A stretch of 64,000 nucleotides of DNA from Acinetobacter sp. CFCC 10889 (lineage in GTDB: Bacteria > Pseudomonadota > Gammaproteobacteria > Pseudomonadales > Moraxellaceae). The DNA is taken from the NCBI RefSeq assembly GCF_003268395.1, contig NZ_LQXQ01000018.1, positions 1 through 64,000 on the forward strand, read 5' to 3'. Each line of letters opens with the position of its first letter. Positions within the stretch are counted from its first letter, which is position 1. The translations under genes were made by a program, and so were the position numbers. This document shows, piece by piece, positions 9,023 to 18,475 of the stretch. Below the pieces are notes generated by a model, which was not told the DNA's origin, searched no databases, and saw nothing but the letters and a program-made list of their open reading frames with translations.

Positions 9023-9460
9023 ATGAGAATAAAAATAATCATGCTCGCACTGCTCTGTACTGCATGTGCTGAAAAACCACTAACAAACCAAGAAACTCAA
9101 AACCTACTGAGTCAATATACATGGGTATATACAGCACCCAACAGTGATACTCCAATAGAACTCACTTTTAAAGATGATCAACTTGGTGCATATACTTCCT
9201 GTAACAGCATGGGAGGAGCTTATAAAATTATTGAACAAAAAATGCTAGCCCCTATCATTTTTGGTGATGCACAAGCGTGTGCACCGCATATCATGCAACA
9301 AGAGCATTTTATTAGAATGTTTTTTTTACAGCCCGTTCCCTTTAAGATTAGCTCACGTTCAAGTCAAAATCCCAAACTTATTTTTCAAAAAGATCAGCAA
9401 GAATATATCTTTATCGGCACAAAACGTTCACATAAAAATCAAAATGCACATGGAGAATAG
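9023..9460 (+). CDS. META-domain (HslJ-like) lipoprotein
   Basis: A 145-residue lipoprotein with a very short signal peptide and lipobox CTAC at about residue 15. The rest is one META domain: YTWVYTAPNSDTPIELTF, the turn YTSCNSMGGAY with the first conserved Cys, then AQACAPHIMQQEHFIRMFF. The third- and second-position genes are clear relatives (shared TWxYxxPNSxxPI opening). The next gene begins 4 bp downstream, so the two are probably co-transcribed. Function unknown beyond envelope location. Confidence 0.8.
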   Translation: MRIKIIMLALLCTACAEKPLTNQETQNLLSQYTWVYTAPNSDTPIELTFKDDQLGAYTSCNSMGGAYKIIEQKMLAPIIFGDAQACAPHIMQQEHFIRMFFLQPVPFKISSRSSQNPKLIFQKDQQEYIFIGTKRSHKNQNAHGE

Positions 9461-9463
9461 ATC

Positions 9464-10294
9464 ATGAAAATCACAACTTTTTTATTATTTTCCTGTGCAG
9501 TTTTGTCTATTTCAGCCTGCCAAAATACAACGGTTGTAAATAAACCGATTACGCCCACTGTCTTATCATCTCAGCAGTTCAATGAAATATTACAACAACA
9601 TACATGGACATATACCCCACCGAATAGCGAAATACCCATTCAAATTAATTTTAATAATGAGAGTATTGCAATTTATAGTGGCTGTAATTTAATGAGTCGG
9701 AAATATAAAACTCAAGACCATCAAATCATGCTTTTTGATTATCTTTTGAGTTCAACGAAAGCTTGTGGAGAATTAGAAAAACAAGAAAGTTTGACCTATG
9801 GCTTATTTCTGCAACCGCATTCATTTACTTTAGAACAAAACTCTATAGGTGAAATGGTTTTAAAATTAGAACATAGCAATCATCAACACTATATATTCAA
9901 AGCCAAGCCTAAAAAAGAAGATTTAGAACAATCTGATCTTGAGGTTTTAACAAAATTCACATGGCAACACATTACAGACGATCAAAACCAAGTTCAAAAA
10001 CAGGCATTACTCTTAAACTTCGATCCTGATCGTGTTCGATATTATAGTGGTTGCAACCGTAATTATTACAAATATTCCATTGAAAATAATACTATTTCTC
10101 ACTTGGGACACTATGGAGGTACTGTGATGATGTGCCCCATTAACCTGCAAGAAAAACAATTTGAAAAGTTAAGTGCCAAACCCTTTCATTTTAAGTTGGA
10201 TTATTCCACCACTTTTCCCAAGTTAATTTTAGAATCCAAGTATCAACCCAATATGATCTTTCAAGCGATTCCAAGAAAAAAAGCATTACATTAG
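9464..10294 (+). CDS. lipoprotein with two META domains in tandem
   Basis: A 276-residue lipoprotein (lipobox ISAC). It holds two META repeats: residues ~45-145 (TWTYTPPNSEIPIQI, YSGCNLMSRKY, TKACGELEKQESLTYGLF) and ~165-270 (FTWQHITDDQNQV, YYSGCNRNYYKY, VMMCPINLQEKQFEKL). Both keep the Cys pair of the family. It follows the preceding META gene by 4 bp. The stop codon at 10292-10294 abuts the MITE-like repeat, so this gene's natural 3' end may have been changed by that insertion. Role unknown. Confidence 0.78.
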   Translation: MKITTFLLFSCAVLSISACQNTTVVNKPITPTVLSSQQFNEILQQHTWTYTPPNSEIPIQINFNNESIAIYSGCNLMSRKYKTQDHQIMLFDYLLSSTKACGELEKQESLTYGLFLQPHSFTLEQNSIGEMVLKLEHSNHQHYIFKAKPKKEDLEQSDLEVLTKFTWQHITDDQNQVQKQALLLNFDPDRVRYYSGCNRNYYKYSIENNTISHLGHYGGTVMMCPINLQEKQFEKLSAKPFHFKLDYSTTFPKLILESKYQPNMIFQAIPRKKALH

Positions 10295-10295
10295 A

Positions 10296-10522
10296 CCTCT
10301 TGCGAAAGTTATTTTCGGCGAGATCTAAATCAATATTGAATGTTCCCTCTCCTTTCAGGATGAGAAACGTCGTTTCGCAAGAGGGAGAGGTTTTCTATTT
10401 AAAAGCCCCCTCATCCTAGCCTTCTCCCTGAGCCATATATGGCGCAAGAGAAGGAACTTCCAATATTCTTTTGGATATGTTTTTAATCTAAAATTTGAAC
10501 ATTTTTTGACTTACGCAAGAGG
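10296..10522. repeat. MITE-like intergenic repeat with terminal inverted repeats and internal hairpins
   Basis: The ends are CCTCTTGCGAAAG (10296-10308) and CTTACGCAAGAGG (10510-10522), inverted copies differing at one base. An internal perfect 12-bp inverse copy of the left end lies at 10373-10384. A second hairpin has arms CCTTCTC (10420-10426) / GAGAAGG (10448-10454) around the palindrome CCATATATGG (10433-10442). No coding frame is present. Total 227 bp, the size of a non-autonomous element. No convincing target-site duplication is visible. The gap 10295-10600 holds nothing else I can support. Confidence 0.6.
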
Positions 10523-10600
10523 ACTATTATCCTGAAACATAAATCTGAGGCTTAGACCTAATTTCAATCCAAATAGACAATTGTAACGCCTAAAATTTTA

Positions 10601-11503
10601 TTAACCTCTTTGCCCCAACCAATAACCTGCTTTTTTCAAAGCAGTTTTACTTTCAGGAACAAAAGGCACGACTGTCCATGCATGCCACATGCCTGTCCAA
10701 ATATCGAGTTGCACATCAACACCTTGTAACTTGGCTTTACGGGCAAACTCACGACTGTCATCCAACAAAACTTCCTTTGAACCCACTTGCACATAAAAAG
10801 GTGGCAAACCTGTAAAATCGGCAAATAAAGGCGAAATTTGAGGATTTTTACGATCTTGTTCCTGTACATAATGTCGTGCAAAATCTCTTTCCAAGAAATA
10901 TGTCCCTAAAAATGGATCACGATGATCTTGTTTCTTATGACTTGGCAAGGTCAGCGTTAAATCCAACCACGGCGACAATAGATAAACACGCTGTGGCAAA
11001 GCAACACCTGCATCACGTGCACGAACACACAAAGCAAGTGCTAAATTTCCACCCGCAGAATCACCACCTAAGACGATTTCATAACCTTGATATTTTTCAA
11101 TAATGCCTTGCCATGCTGTAAATACATCATCAATTGCAGCAGGAAATCGTGCCTCAGGTGCTAACCGATAATCAGGTAAATAAGCAAAACTCGCTTGTGC
11201 CAATTGACATAGGCTTGCCACATAACCCTTATGGCTTTTAGGGCTACCCACGACAAAACCACCACCATGAATATAGACCAAGATTCGTTTTAGATTTTTA
11301 TTGGGGCGTAAGTTTTCGATTTGCATGGTAGGAACATTGCCAAACTGCACTTTTTTAGCCTTAAAAAATGCCGGCAATGGCGCAAGCTGTGTACCTTTCT
11401 CAAAAAAACTACGTAAAAATTGAGTATTATTTTTATGCAAAAGCAACATTCTTTTTTGTTGCTTAAATAGCAACATCGCAATGTGAGATTGATAGCTGGA
11501 CAC
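10601..11503 (-). CDS. alpha/beta-hydrolase esterase, hormone-sensitive lipase family
   Basis: Cytoplasmic carboxylesterase of HSL (family IV) type. The oxyanion motif HGGGF is at residues 79-83. The nucleophile elbow GDSAGG has Ser149. The acid is in KEVLLDDSREFA and the His is in MWHAWTVVPF near residue 277. The 300-residue length is normal. No signal peptide. It stands alone, with no visible partner gene pointing to a substrate; short-chain esters are likely by family. Confidence 0.88.
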   Translation of the reverse strand: MSSYQSHIAMLLFKQQKRMLLLHKNNTQFLRSFFEKGTQLAPLPAFFKAKKVQFGNVPTMQIENLRPNKNLKRILVYIHGGGFVVGSPKSHKGYVASLCQLAQASFAYLPDYRLAPEARFPAAIDDVFTAWQGIIEKYQGYEIVLGGDSAGGNLALALCVRARDAGVALPQRVYLLSPWLDLTLTLPSHKKQDHRDPFLGTYFLERDFARHYVQEQDRKNPQISPLFADFTGLPPFYVQVGSKEVLLDDSREFARKAKLQGVDVQLDIWTGMWHAWTVVPFVPESKTALKKAGYWLGQRG

Positions 11504-11632
11504 TTTATTTTTTCCTTTTTGTTGTCACTCTACCTTAATCACATTCTGCATGAATCGAATTGGCTGATATTTTTTAAAATCATTGAAATGGGTAAATACC
11601 TAACAAAATATACAAAACTAAATTTTCGGCAT

Positions 11633-11657
11633 AAAAAAACCGATGCAAAAGCATCGG
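11633..11657 (-). terminator. gdhA terminator
   Basis: Read on the minus strand, stem CCGATGC-TTTT-GCATCGG (11657-11640) is followed by a T7 run. It lies 27 bp beyond the gdhA stop. Confidence 0.8.
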
Positions 11658-11683
11658 TTTTAGATTTATTCAAGGTCTAAACC

Positions 11684-13027
11684 TTAGAATACACCTTGCG
11701 CTAACATTGCATCAGCCACTTTTACGAAGCCAGCAATATTTGCACCATTTACATAGTTCACAGTACCGTCTTCTTCAGTACCGTATTTCACACAGTTACG
11801 GTGAATTTCTTTCATGATCGCATGTAAACGCTCATCCACTTCTTCAAATGTCCAGCCCAAACGGATTGAGTTTTGTGACATTTCAAGACCTGAAGTTGCA
11901 ACACCACCTGCATTTGACGCCTTACCTGGTGCATAAAGGATTTTCGCTTCAACGAATTTCTCAACAGCTTCAAGTGTAGAAGGCATGTTTGCACCTTCAG
12001 CCACACAGATCACACCGTTTGCAAGTAATGCAACTGCATCTTCTTCTGTTAACTCATTTTGAGTTGCACATGGAAGCGCGATGTCACACTTGATACTCCA
12101 AGGGCGTTTGCCTTCAAGGTATTCAAAACCGTGTTTAGACGCGAACTCAGAGATACGACCACGTTTTACGTTTTTAAGTTCCATCACTTCACAAAGAAGT
12201 TCAGTCGTGAAACCGTCTTTCACGTAAACAGTACCGTTAGAGTCAGAAAGTGAAACTACTTTCGCACCCAAATACATTGCTTTTTCAGCAGCATATTGTG
12301 CAACGTTACCAGAACCTGAAATCGTTACAGTTTTACCGTTAAAGCTGTCACCACGAGTTTTCAGCATTTCTTCAGCAAAATATACAGTACCGAAACCAGT
12401 CGCTTCAGGACGAGCCAAAGAACCACCGAAAGACAGTCCTTTACCTGTGAATACGCATGAAGTGTCATTACTGAGCTTCTTCATCATACCTGCCATGTAG
12501 CCGACTTCACGCCCACCTACACCGATATCACCCGCAGGAATATCTGTGTTAGAACCAAGGTGACGATATAACTCAACCATCAACGCTTGACAGAAACGCA
12601 TAATTTCGCCTTCTGACTTACCTTTCGGGTTAAAGTCAGAACCACCTTTACCACCACCCATAGGAAGTGTTGTTAAGGCATTTTTAAATGTTTGTTCGAA
12701 ACCTAAGAATTTTAAAATCGAAAGGTTTACAGATGGGTGGAAACGCATACCGCCTTTGAATGGCCCAATTGCAGAGTTGTATTGGACACGGAAAGCACGG
12801 TTGACTTGAGTTTGACCTTGGTCATCTAACCAAGAAACGCGGAATTGAATAGCACGTTCAGGCTCTACAAGACGCTCAAGCAAACCATAATCTGCATATT
12901 GTGGATTTTTTTCAATAAATGGCCATAAGCTGGTCATTACTTCTTCTACAGCTTGCAGAAATTCTGGTTGATTTGGATCACGTGCTTTAACGTAATTTAA
13001 GAAGTCATTCAGGCTAGTATATTTCAA
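11684..13027 (-). CDS. gdhA: NADP-specific glutamate dehydrogenase
   Basis: Aminates 2-oxoglutarate to glutamate with NADPH, a main ammonia-assimilation route. The 447-residue length matches the hexameric NADP enzyme. The substrate-binding segment GPFKGGMRFHPSV is followed by the catalytic-lysine loop MGGGKGGSDF (Lys127). The Rossmann domain carries TVTISGSGNVAQYAAEKA, and the end matches the family (GANIAGFVKVADAMLAQG). It has its own terminator. The nearby 2-oxoglutarate-producing TCA genes are not part of the same operon. Confidence 0.96.
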   Translation of the reverse strand: MKYTSLNDFLNYVKARDPNQPEFLQAVEEVMTSLWPFIEKNPQYADYGLLERLVEPERAIQFRVSWLDDQGQTQVNRAFRVQYNSAIGPFKGGMRFHPSVNLSILKFLGFEQTFKNALTTLPMGGGKGGSDFNPKGKSEGEIMRFCQALMVELYRHLGSNTDIPAGDIGVGGREVGYMAGMMKKLSNDTSCVFTGKGLSFGGSLARPEATGFGTVYFAEEMLKTRGDSFNGKTVTISGSGNVAQYAAEKAMYLGAKVVSLSDSNGTVYVKDGFTTELLCEVMELKNVKRGRISEFASKHGFEYLEGKRPWSIKCDIALPCATQNELTEEDAVALLANGVICVAEGANMPSTLEAVEKFVEAKILYAPGKASNAGGVATSGLEMSQNSIRLGWTFEEVDERLHAIMKEIHRNCVKYGTEEDGTVNYVNGANIAGFVKVADAMLAQGVF

Positions 13028-13261
13028 CGCTCAATCCTCAGCAAAAGGGGTGAATCAAAATTGGTCAAATTTTTCAAAAGAATGATATATTTTGGCGCAA
13101 AGTATTTAATCTCTTTTGTTAACAATCTACAACACTTTTTCCAATGTTTTTTAAATAATTATTAAATTCAATGTGATATTTTCTAATTAATAACATTTTT
13201 TATGCCAATTCAGTCTTATTTTTAATAAATTATTTAGGCATTTTTGCCCATATTCAGCGCA

Positions 13262-13290
13262 CATTTTGTACCATTTTGTACCATTTTGGA
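13262..13290. repeat. 10-bp tandem repeat in the gdhA-rsxB gap
   Basis: CATTTTGTAC occurs twice in tandem with a third near-copy CATTTTGGA, in a 336-bp divergent gap (13028-13363). The 10-bp period places the copies on one face of the helix, which suits a regulator or curvature. An extended -10 (TGCTAAAAT, about 13312-13320) follows. Apart from this the gap shows only AT-rich DNA. Confidence 0.5.
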
Positions 13291-13363
13291 TCAAATACAA
13301 AAATGTGCAGAATGTGCTAAAATTCAGCGACCTCACTGGCATCTTGTTATTTTCTTTAAGCAC

Positions 13364-14158
13364 ATGACTCTTTCTATTTCTCTCATTCAGCAAATTGATG
13401 CACTTTTACCTCAAACCCAATGTGGTTTATGTGGGCATCGAGATGGTTGTTTACCTTATGCCAAATCAATTGCTGAGGGAGAAGATGCAAATAAATGTGT
13501 ACCAGGTGGACAACCTGTTGCAGATGCTTTAGCGGAGTTATTGGCACGTCCAAAATTAACTGCTGAACCAAGTGTATGGGACATTCAAAGTGATGGCCGT
13601 CCACAACGCATGAAAGCCATCATTCGTGAAGATGAATGTATTGGTTGTACCAAATGTATCAGTGCTTGCCCTGTCGATGCGATTATTGGCTCAGGTAAAC
13701 TCATGCATACTGTTTTGACCGACTTGTGTACTGGTTGTGAACTGTGTATTCCACCTTGCCCTGTAGATTGCATTGACTTGGTTGAAGATCTGGAAAATAT
13801 TCCCACTGAGCCTCAGCGCATTGCTGAACAAGAAGATCTCAGACAACGTTATTATGCGCATATTCAACGTGAGGAAAATCGCCGTATTCACCGTAAAGGC
13901 CCTGTAGTTCGTGCAGAAATTGATACCGAATTATTCGCCCAATATACTGAACAAAATCAACAACTCCCTGCCATTGAAGTGCTTGAAAAACCAGAACAGA
14001 CTAAAATGGTGATGGATGCCAAGACCACCATTGAATTGGCAAAAATCCGTACACAAATCAAGAAATTGGAAAAACAACTTTCAGTACGTCCTGATGAAAA
14101 GAAACAACTACAATTAGATGGACTTTTACAGCAATTATCTGACTTACAAGGCGCATAA
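13364..14158 (+). CDS. rsxB: RnfB/RsxB-type iron-sulfur electron-transfer protein
   Basis: Carries electrons through several Fe-S clusters. An N-terminal CxxC...C cluster site (Cys20, Cys23, Cys29, Cys45) is followed by two ferredoxin 4Fe-4S motifs: [12 protein letters not shown] (92-102) and [12 protein letters not shown] (122-132). The C-terminal ~100 residues are charged and helical. The start at 13364 ([10 protein letters not shown]) replaces a longer frame from 13244 whose extra 40 residues are not family-like. The hydrophobic N-terminal anchor of classical RnfB is missing and no other rnf genes are present. This is usual for Acinetobacter-type orphan RsxB next to nth. Confidence 0.85.
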   Translation: MTLSISLIQQIDALLPQTQCGLCGHRDGCLPYAKSIAEGEDANKCVPGGQPVADALAELLARPKLTAEPSVWDIQSDGRPQRMKAIIREDECIGCTKCISACPVDAIIGSGKLMHTVLTDLCTGCELCIPPCPVDCIDLVEDLENIPTEPQRIAEQEDLRQRYYAHIQREENRRIHRKGPVVRAEIDTELFAQYTEQNQQLPAIEVLEKPEQTKMVMDAKTTIELAKIRTQIKKLEKQLSVRPDEKKQLQLDGLLQQLSDLQGA

Positions 14159-14160
14159 TC

Positions 14161-14847
14161 ATGGCTGTAAAAAACATGACCAAAAAACAGATTCAGACTT
14201 TTTTTGAGCGTTTACGTGAGCAGCGCCCTCACCCTGAAACTGAGCTGAACTATTCCTCACCTTTTGAACTTTTGGTTGCAGTGACTTTATCTGCGCAAGC
14301 GACTGATGTCAGTGTCAATAAAGCCACCGACAAGCTTTTTCCAGTCGCAAATACCCCTGAAAAAATCTATGCCTTGGGTGTGGATGGACTCAAGGAATAT
14401 ATAAAAACGATTGGTTTATATAATTCCAAAGCGGAAAACGTGATTAAAGCTTGCAAAATGCTGATTGAACTACATAACAGCCAAGTTCCTGACAATCGTA
14501 AGGATTTGGAAGCCCTGCCAGGCGTTGGGCGTAAAACAGCCAATGTGGTACTGAACACCGCCTTTGGACAGCCAACAATGGCAGTAGATACGCATATTTT
14601 CCGCTTGGGGAACCGTACAGGTTTGGCTGTTGGCAAAGATGTGCTTGAAGTAGAACAACGCTTAATTAAAGTCATTCCTAAAGAATTTATTTTGGATTCA
14701 CATCATTGGTTGATTTTACATGGGCGTTATTGTTGTATCGCACGTAAGCCCAAGTGTGGCGAGTGCATCGTGTCTGATGTCTGCAATTGGACAGATAAAT
14801 ATGAGTTTGGTGCTGTTAGAGAAATTAAAGTGAAAAATTTAGAATAG
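14161..14847 (+). CDS. nth: endonuclease III (DNA glycosylase/AP lyase)
   Basis: Removes oxidised pyrimidines from DNA and nicks the abasic site (base excision repair). The helix-hairpin-helix ALPGVGRKTA has catalytic Lys125. Asp143 lies in AVDTHIFRL. The C-terminal 4Fe-4S loop has Cys192-x6-Cys199-x2-Cys202-x5-Cys208. It begins 3 bp after rsxB, so the two share a transcript; rnf-nth linkage is common in gammaproteobacteria. An alternative start is Met6. Confidence 0.95.
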   Translation: MAVKNMTKKQIQTFFERLREQRPHPETELNYSSPFELLVAVTLSAQATDVSVNKATDKLFPVANTPEKIYALGVDGLKEYIKTIGLYNSKAENVIKACKMLIELHNSQVPDNRKDLEALPGVGRKTANVVLNTAFGQPTMAVDTHIFRLGNRTGLAVGKDVLEVEQRLIKVIPKEFILDSHHWLILHGRYCCIARKPKCGECIVSDVCNWTDKYEFGAVREIKVKNLE

Positions 14848-14882
14848 AACCTTGTCAAAAATCAAACGTATTCATTGAAAAT

Positions 14883-15248
14883 TTATTTCACAACCACTAA
14901 ATCATATTCTTTGCGAAAATGAATATTTCCACCATGCGCATTGCGAGTTGCACCCTCTAGAATAATTCGGTACGTGCCTGATCGAGTCGGTGTTCCTTTT
15001 ATTTCAATTATATGATCACTATAAGGCACCACACCTGCATTAGGATCAACACTTAATCCAGAACTTTTAGAAATAGAGGTATCAAAGTATAAACCATCAA
15101 TCAATGTAACCTTTTCAATCTCAATTTTTGCATTGTAATATTGCCCCACCACAGCATCAGGCAAAGCTTTTGGCGTAATTTTAATCTCTTGCGTACAAGC
15201 AGTGACAAACATACTAAATAACAAGTATAAAATTTTTATTTTCATCAC
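14883..15248 (-). CDS. small lipoprotein with an Ig-like fold, function unknown
   Basis: A 121-residue protein (first or second Met), lipobox VTAC. The mature part (QEIKITPKALPDAVVGQYYNAKI, later IEIKGTPTRSGTYRIILEG) resembles putative Ig/cadherin-like modules that typically show 'P..G.pY' and 'GTP...G.Y'. It follows the small membrane protein gene by 12 bp and is probably co-transcribed with it. Role not known. Confidence 0.7.
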   Translation of the reverse strand: MMKIKILYLLFSMFVTACTQEIKITPKALPDAVVGQYYNAKIEIEKVTLIDGLYFDTSISKSSGLSVDPNAGVVPYSDHIIEIKGTPTRSGTYRIILEGATRNAHGGNIHFRKEYDLVVVK

Positions 15249-15260
15249 ATTTTAACTGTA

Positions 15261-15479
15261 CTATTTATTTTTATTTTCCAAATCTCTTTTCATTTGTTCT
15301 AACCTTTTCCACTCTTCAGCGACTTGAGGATGCATTTCATAATTGCCCGATTTACGCATTTCTCTACGTTCTTGTAATTCTTCTTTTTGTGCTTTACGCA
15401 ATAATTTAAAACTCATGAATAATAAACCAAGTAAAATGATTACGCTTAAAATAACCAAACCAATAAGTGCAATTTTCAT
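15261..15479 (-). CDS. small inner-membrane protein, one transmembrane helix
   Basis: 72 residues. The N-terminal hydrophobic helix spans residues 3-27; a basic, glutamate-rich cytoplasmic tail follows and looks coiled-coil (RKAQKEELQERREMRKSG and WKRLEQMKRDLENKNK). The start has no competing Met. It lies between adk and the Ig-like lipoprotein, separated from adk by a terminator. The family was not recognised. Confidence 0.65.
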   Translation of the reverse strand: MKIALIGLVILSVIILLGLLFMSFKLLRKAQKEELQERREMRKSGNYEMHPQVAEEWKRLEQMKRDLENKNK

Positions 15480-15490
15480 TGTCTATCACC

Positions 15491-15523
15491 CATAAAAAAG
15501 AGCCCTAATATGAATGAGGACTC
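15491..15523 (-). terminator. adk terminator
   Basis: On the minus strand the stem GAGTCCT (15523-15517) / AGGGCTC (15506-15500), with one G-U pair, is followed by a T6 run, downstream of adk. Confidence 0.75.
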
Positions 15524-15579
15524 TTTCTTTGTCAAAGATTTCTAAAATCGCTTACACAATCTTAGTTATCTTCAATATT

Positions 15580-16245
<666 letters not shown>

Positions 16246-16304
16246 TTAAAACAATATGTATGATACCTCGGTGTCCTCATCTATCGAGGAACACTGGCAT
16301 CTAT

Positions 16305-17621
16305 TTATAAGAAAGCAACAAACAAATGGATTAGACCTGCTAAAAATCCAGTGACACCACCCAGTACGATCAAAAGCCATTCGTCTTCCCTAAAAGCAGG
16401 ACGTAATAGATTTTGAAACTCTGTTGGTGTAAGTTCACGGATACGCTCTCTAAACATTTGAAAGATTTTCTGTGCACGGCTCGCATTAAAGGCTGGGTCG
16501 CTTACAGGTACCATCGTAATTTCAATGGAACGATCAATCAAGTCTGTTTTAAGTTTAGCATATTCCGAAGGACCAATAGAAAGCTGTAATGCAGTTCGTA
16601 TTAATGGCGTTTCCATGATGCTATTCACATGGCGCTTAATAATACGGCGTGTTTTCTCTTTTTTTGGTCCATACATCATTTCTGTCATGATAGATTTTAA
16701 CGTAATCAAATCTTCAGTCACAACACTTGCGAATACATCTGAAACCTCATCCTGACGTTTCATGAATGCACCCTGTACATTATATGTACCGATACGTGGA
16801 ATCACAGGTTTAATCCAAGGGAATTTTCGGTCTTTGGTTAACTCAAAAAACTGCGGATAACGTACATAGTGTGGATACACTGGATTAAAGACCATCCAAA
16901 TCGCAATCCAGTTGGTTAAAAATCCCCAAATCGCAGCAAATACAGGTACAGTACGATGGTCAGGAATCAAGATATAAACTGCCATTTGGAAAATACCAAA
17001 GAACGTTCCAATCAGCGCACTGATATGCCAAATAAAGTTAATCTCTTTTTGACCAACTTTTAAGAACATGCGTACCATTAAACGGCGATCGCCTTCCATT
17101 TGGCGTACCACCATTTCTTTCATGTCAACCAATGACTCTACGTTCATGGTCAACTCAGTCACCAAACCTTTTAAAATTTCAGGCATTTGTTGGTGTGCTT
17201 GCGCATAAATTCGGCGTTTAATTGAATAAGGTAAATTTTCCCAAAGCACAGCATTACGATCCATCATCACTTCATCAATGAGATGTTCAAGTTCAAAACC
17301 AACTTGTTCGCCAATGATACGTGCCATGTCCTCTGGTTCCATGGCATTTAAAAATTCATTGAGCGAGCCGAGTTTGGACAGTGTATTATCAGTGATAATG
17401 CCTGAAATACGCCCTGCTTTACGTGGCACAATGCCCTGCCAACCTACTGGTAGCGGTCCAATATGGAAACCCCAAAATTTGATTGGGTAAAACACCATTT
17501 TTAGCGCCATCCACACATGGATCCAAGTAACAAAAGCTGTTACTGGCACAATACTTAATATTGCAAGATGATCAGGTCGACTAAAAAAGGCGTGCCACAA
17601 CTCACTAACGTATTCCAACAT
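16305..17621 (-). CDS. DUF445-family membrane protein
   Basis: 438 residues. A hydrophobic N-terminal helix (residues ~15-40) is followed by the family's conserved GPLPVGWQGIVPRKAG segment, long amphipathic helices, two central transmembrane segments (~205-255), and a C-terminal hydrophobic hairpin (WLLIVLGGVTGFLAGLIHLF). DUF445 proteins are inner-membrane proteins of unknown function. It stands between adk and the YfaZ-like gene with no visible operon partner. Confidence 0.8.
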   Translation of the reverse strand: MLEYVSELWHAFFSRPDHLAILSIVPVTAFVTWIHVWMALKMVFYPIKFWGFHIGPLPVGWQGIVPRKAGRISGIITDNTLSKLGSLNEFLNAMEPEDMARIIGEQVGFELEHLIDEVMMDRNAVLWENLPYSIKRRIYAQAHQQMPEILKGLVTELTMNVESLVDMKEMVVRQMEGDRRLMVRMFLKVGQKEINFIWHISALIGTFFGIFQMAVYILIPDHRTVPVFAAIWGFLTNWIAIWMVFNPVYPHYVRYPQFFELTKDRKFPWIKPVIPRIGTYNVQGAFMKRQDEVSDVFASVVTEDLITLKSIMTEMMYGPKKEKTRRIIKRHVNSIMETPLIRTALQLSIGPSEYAKLKTDLIDRSIEITMVPVSDPAFNASRAQKIFQMFRERIRELTPTEFQNLLRPAFREDEWLLIVLGGVTGFLAGLIHLFVAFL

Positions 17622-17675
17622 GCATGACTCTCATATTTATTTCTATTCGTGGTCTAAAAAGGCTACATATAAAAC

Positions 17676-18194
17676 TTAAAGTCCAAAACTCAAAGTATAA
17701 GCAAATTGCAGTTGTGGTTTGGTTTCTTCAATCATATTGCCACGACTGTCATGAATTTCACTACCTGCTCCAATACCTACACTCAATGTACTAATGCGTT
17801 CTTTATTCAATAAAACATAGGCTAAGTCTACACCTGCGCCATATTGGATCTCATCTTTATTATCAACTTTTTTGCTTTTGAGTGAACCGCCATAAACGCC
17901 AACATAAAAGCCATTTTTGTCAGTCCCATTTAAAAACGCTGGATAACGAAAACCAACCTGTCCAGCAAATTCATGATCACCACTCACAAAAGCACCAACT
18001 TTGGCATAAGCAATTCCATATGGGTTGACCCACTCACCATTAAAATGTGCAATTTTTTGTGTGAGACCTGCGCCAACATTAAACGTTGCAGCATCTGTCT
18101 CTTTTAGTTTTGCTTCTGGTAAATAATCTTGCAATCCAGCATGTGCTGCATTTCCTAATCCTAATAGTAATATTAAGGGAAAGATTTTTTTCAT
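17676..18194 (-). CDS. YfaZ-like outer-membrane beta-barrel protein
   Basis: Start at 18194 (MKKIFPLILLLGLG), preceded by GGAGAAAATA. The longer frame from 18272 has no signal character. Signal peptide to AAHA-G (~residue 18), then ~150 residues of alternating beta-strand pattern ending in aromatic/leucine (FAYTLSFGL), as outer-membrane barrels do. Repeats such as VGFRYPAFLNGTDKNGFYVG fit YfaZ-type porin-like proteins. Function unknown. Confidence 0.7.
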   Translation of the reverse strand: MKKIFPLILLLGLGNAAHAGLQDYLPEAKLKETDAATFNVGAGLTQKIAHFNGEWVNPYGIAYAKVGAFVSGDHEFAGQVGFRYPAFLNGTDKNGFYVGVYGGSLKSKKVDNKDEIQYGAGVDLAYVLLNKERISTLSVGIGAGSEIHDSRGNMIEETKPQLQFAYTLSFGL

Positions 18195-18475
18195 TATTTT
18201 CTCCATTGTCCCTAATTTTGGGTCAAACACGATCTTCCATATTTTTCTGACTTTAACAGAATTATTTAACAACTCATATACAAAACACTAGAAATTTAGT
18301 GTCGCTAAGGTCAAGAGTTGTTAGACAAAAAATCAAACTTCAATTTACAACGATGATGCATTTTTACAGATTTTTATGTAGTTTCAAAACGAATATTACC
18401 ATCCTTCACTTAATTCTAAGGTAAAATGGCTGCCCGCACTCTGCACCTAATTTTGCCAAGTAAGTCGATGCCTAT

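Noticed and set aside
13244-13363. 40-residue N-terminal extension of rsxB
   Set aside because: It is not family-like, and covers the tandem repeat and the extended -10. The start at 13364 is better.
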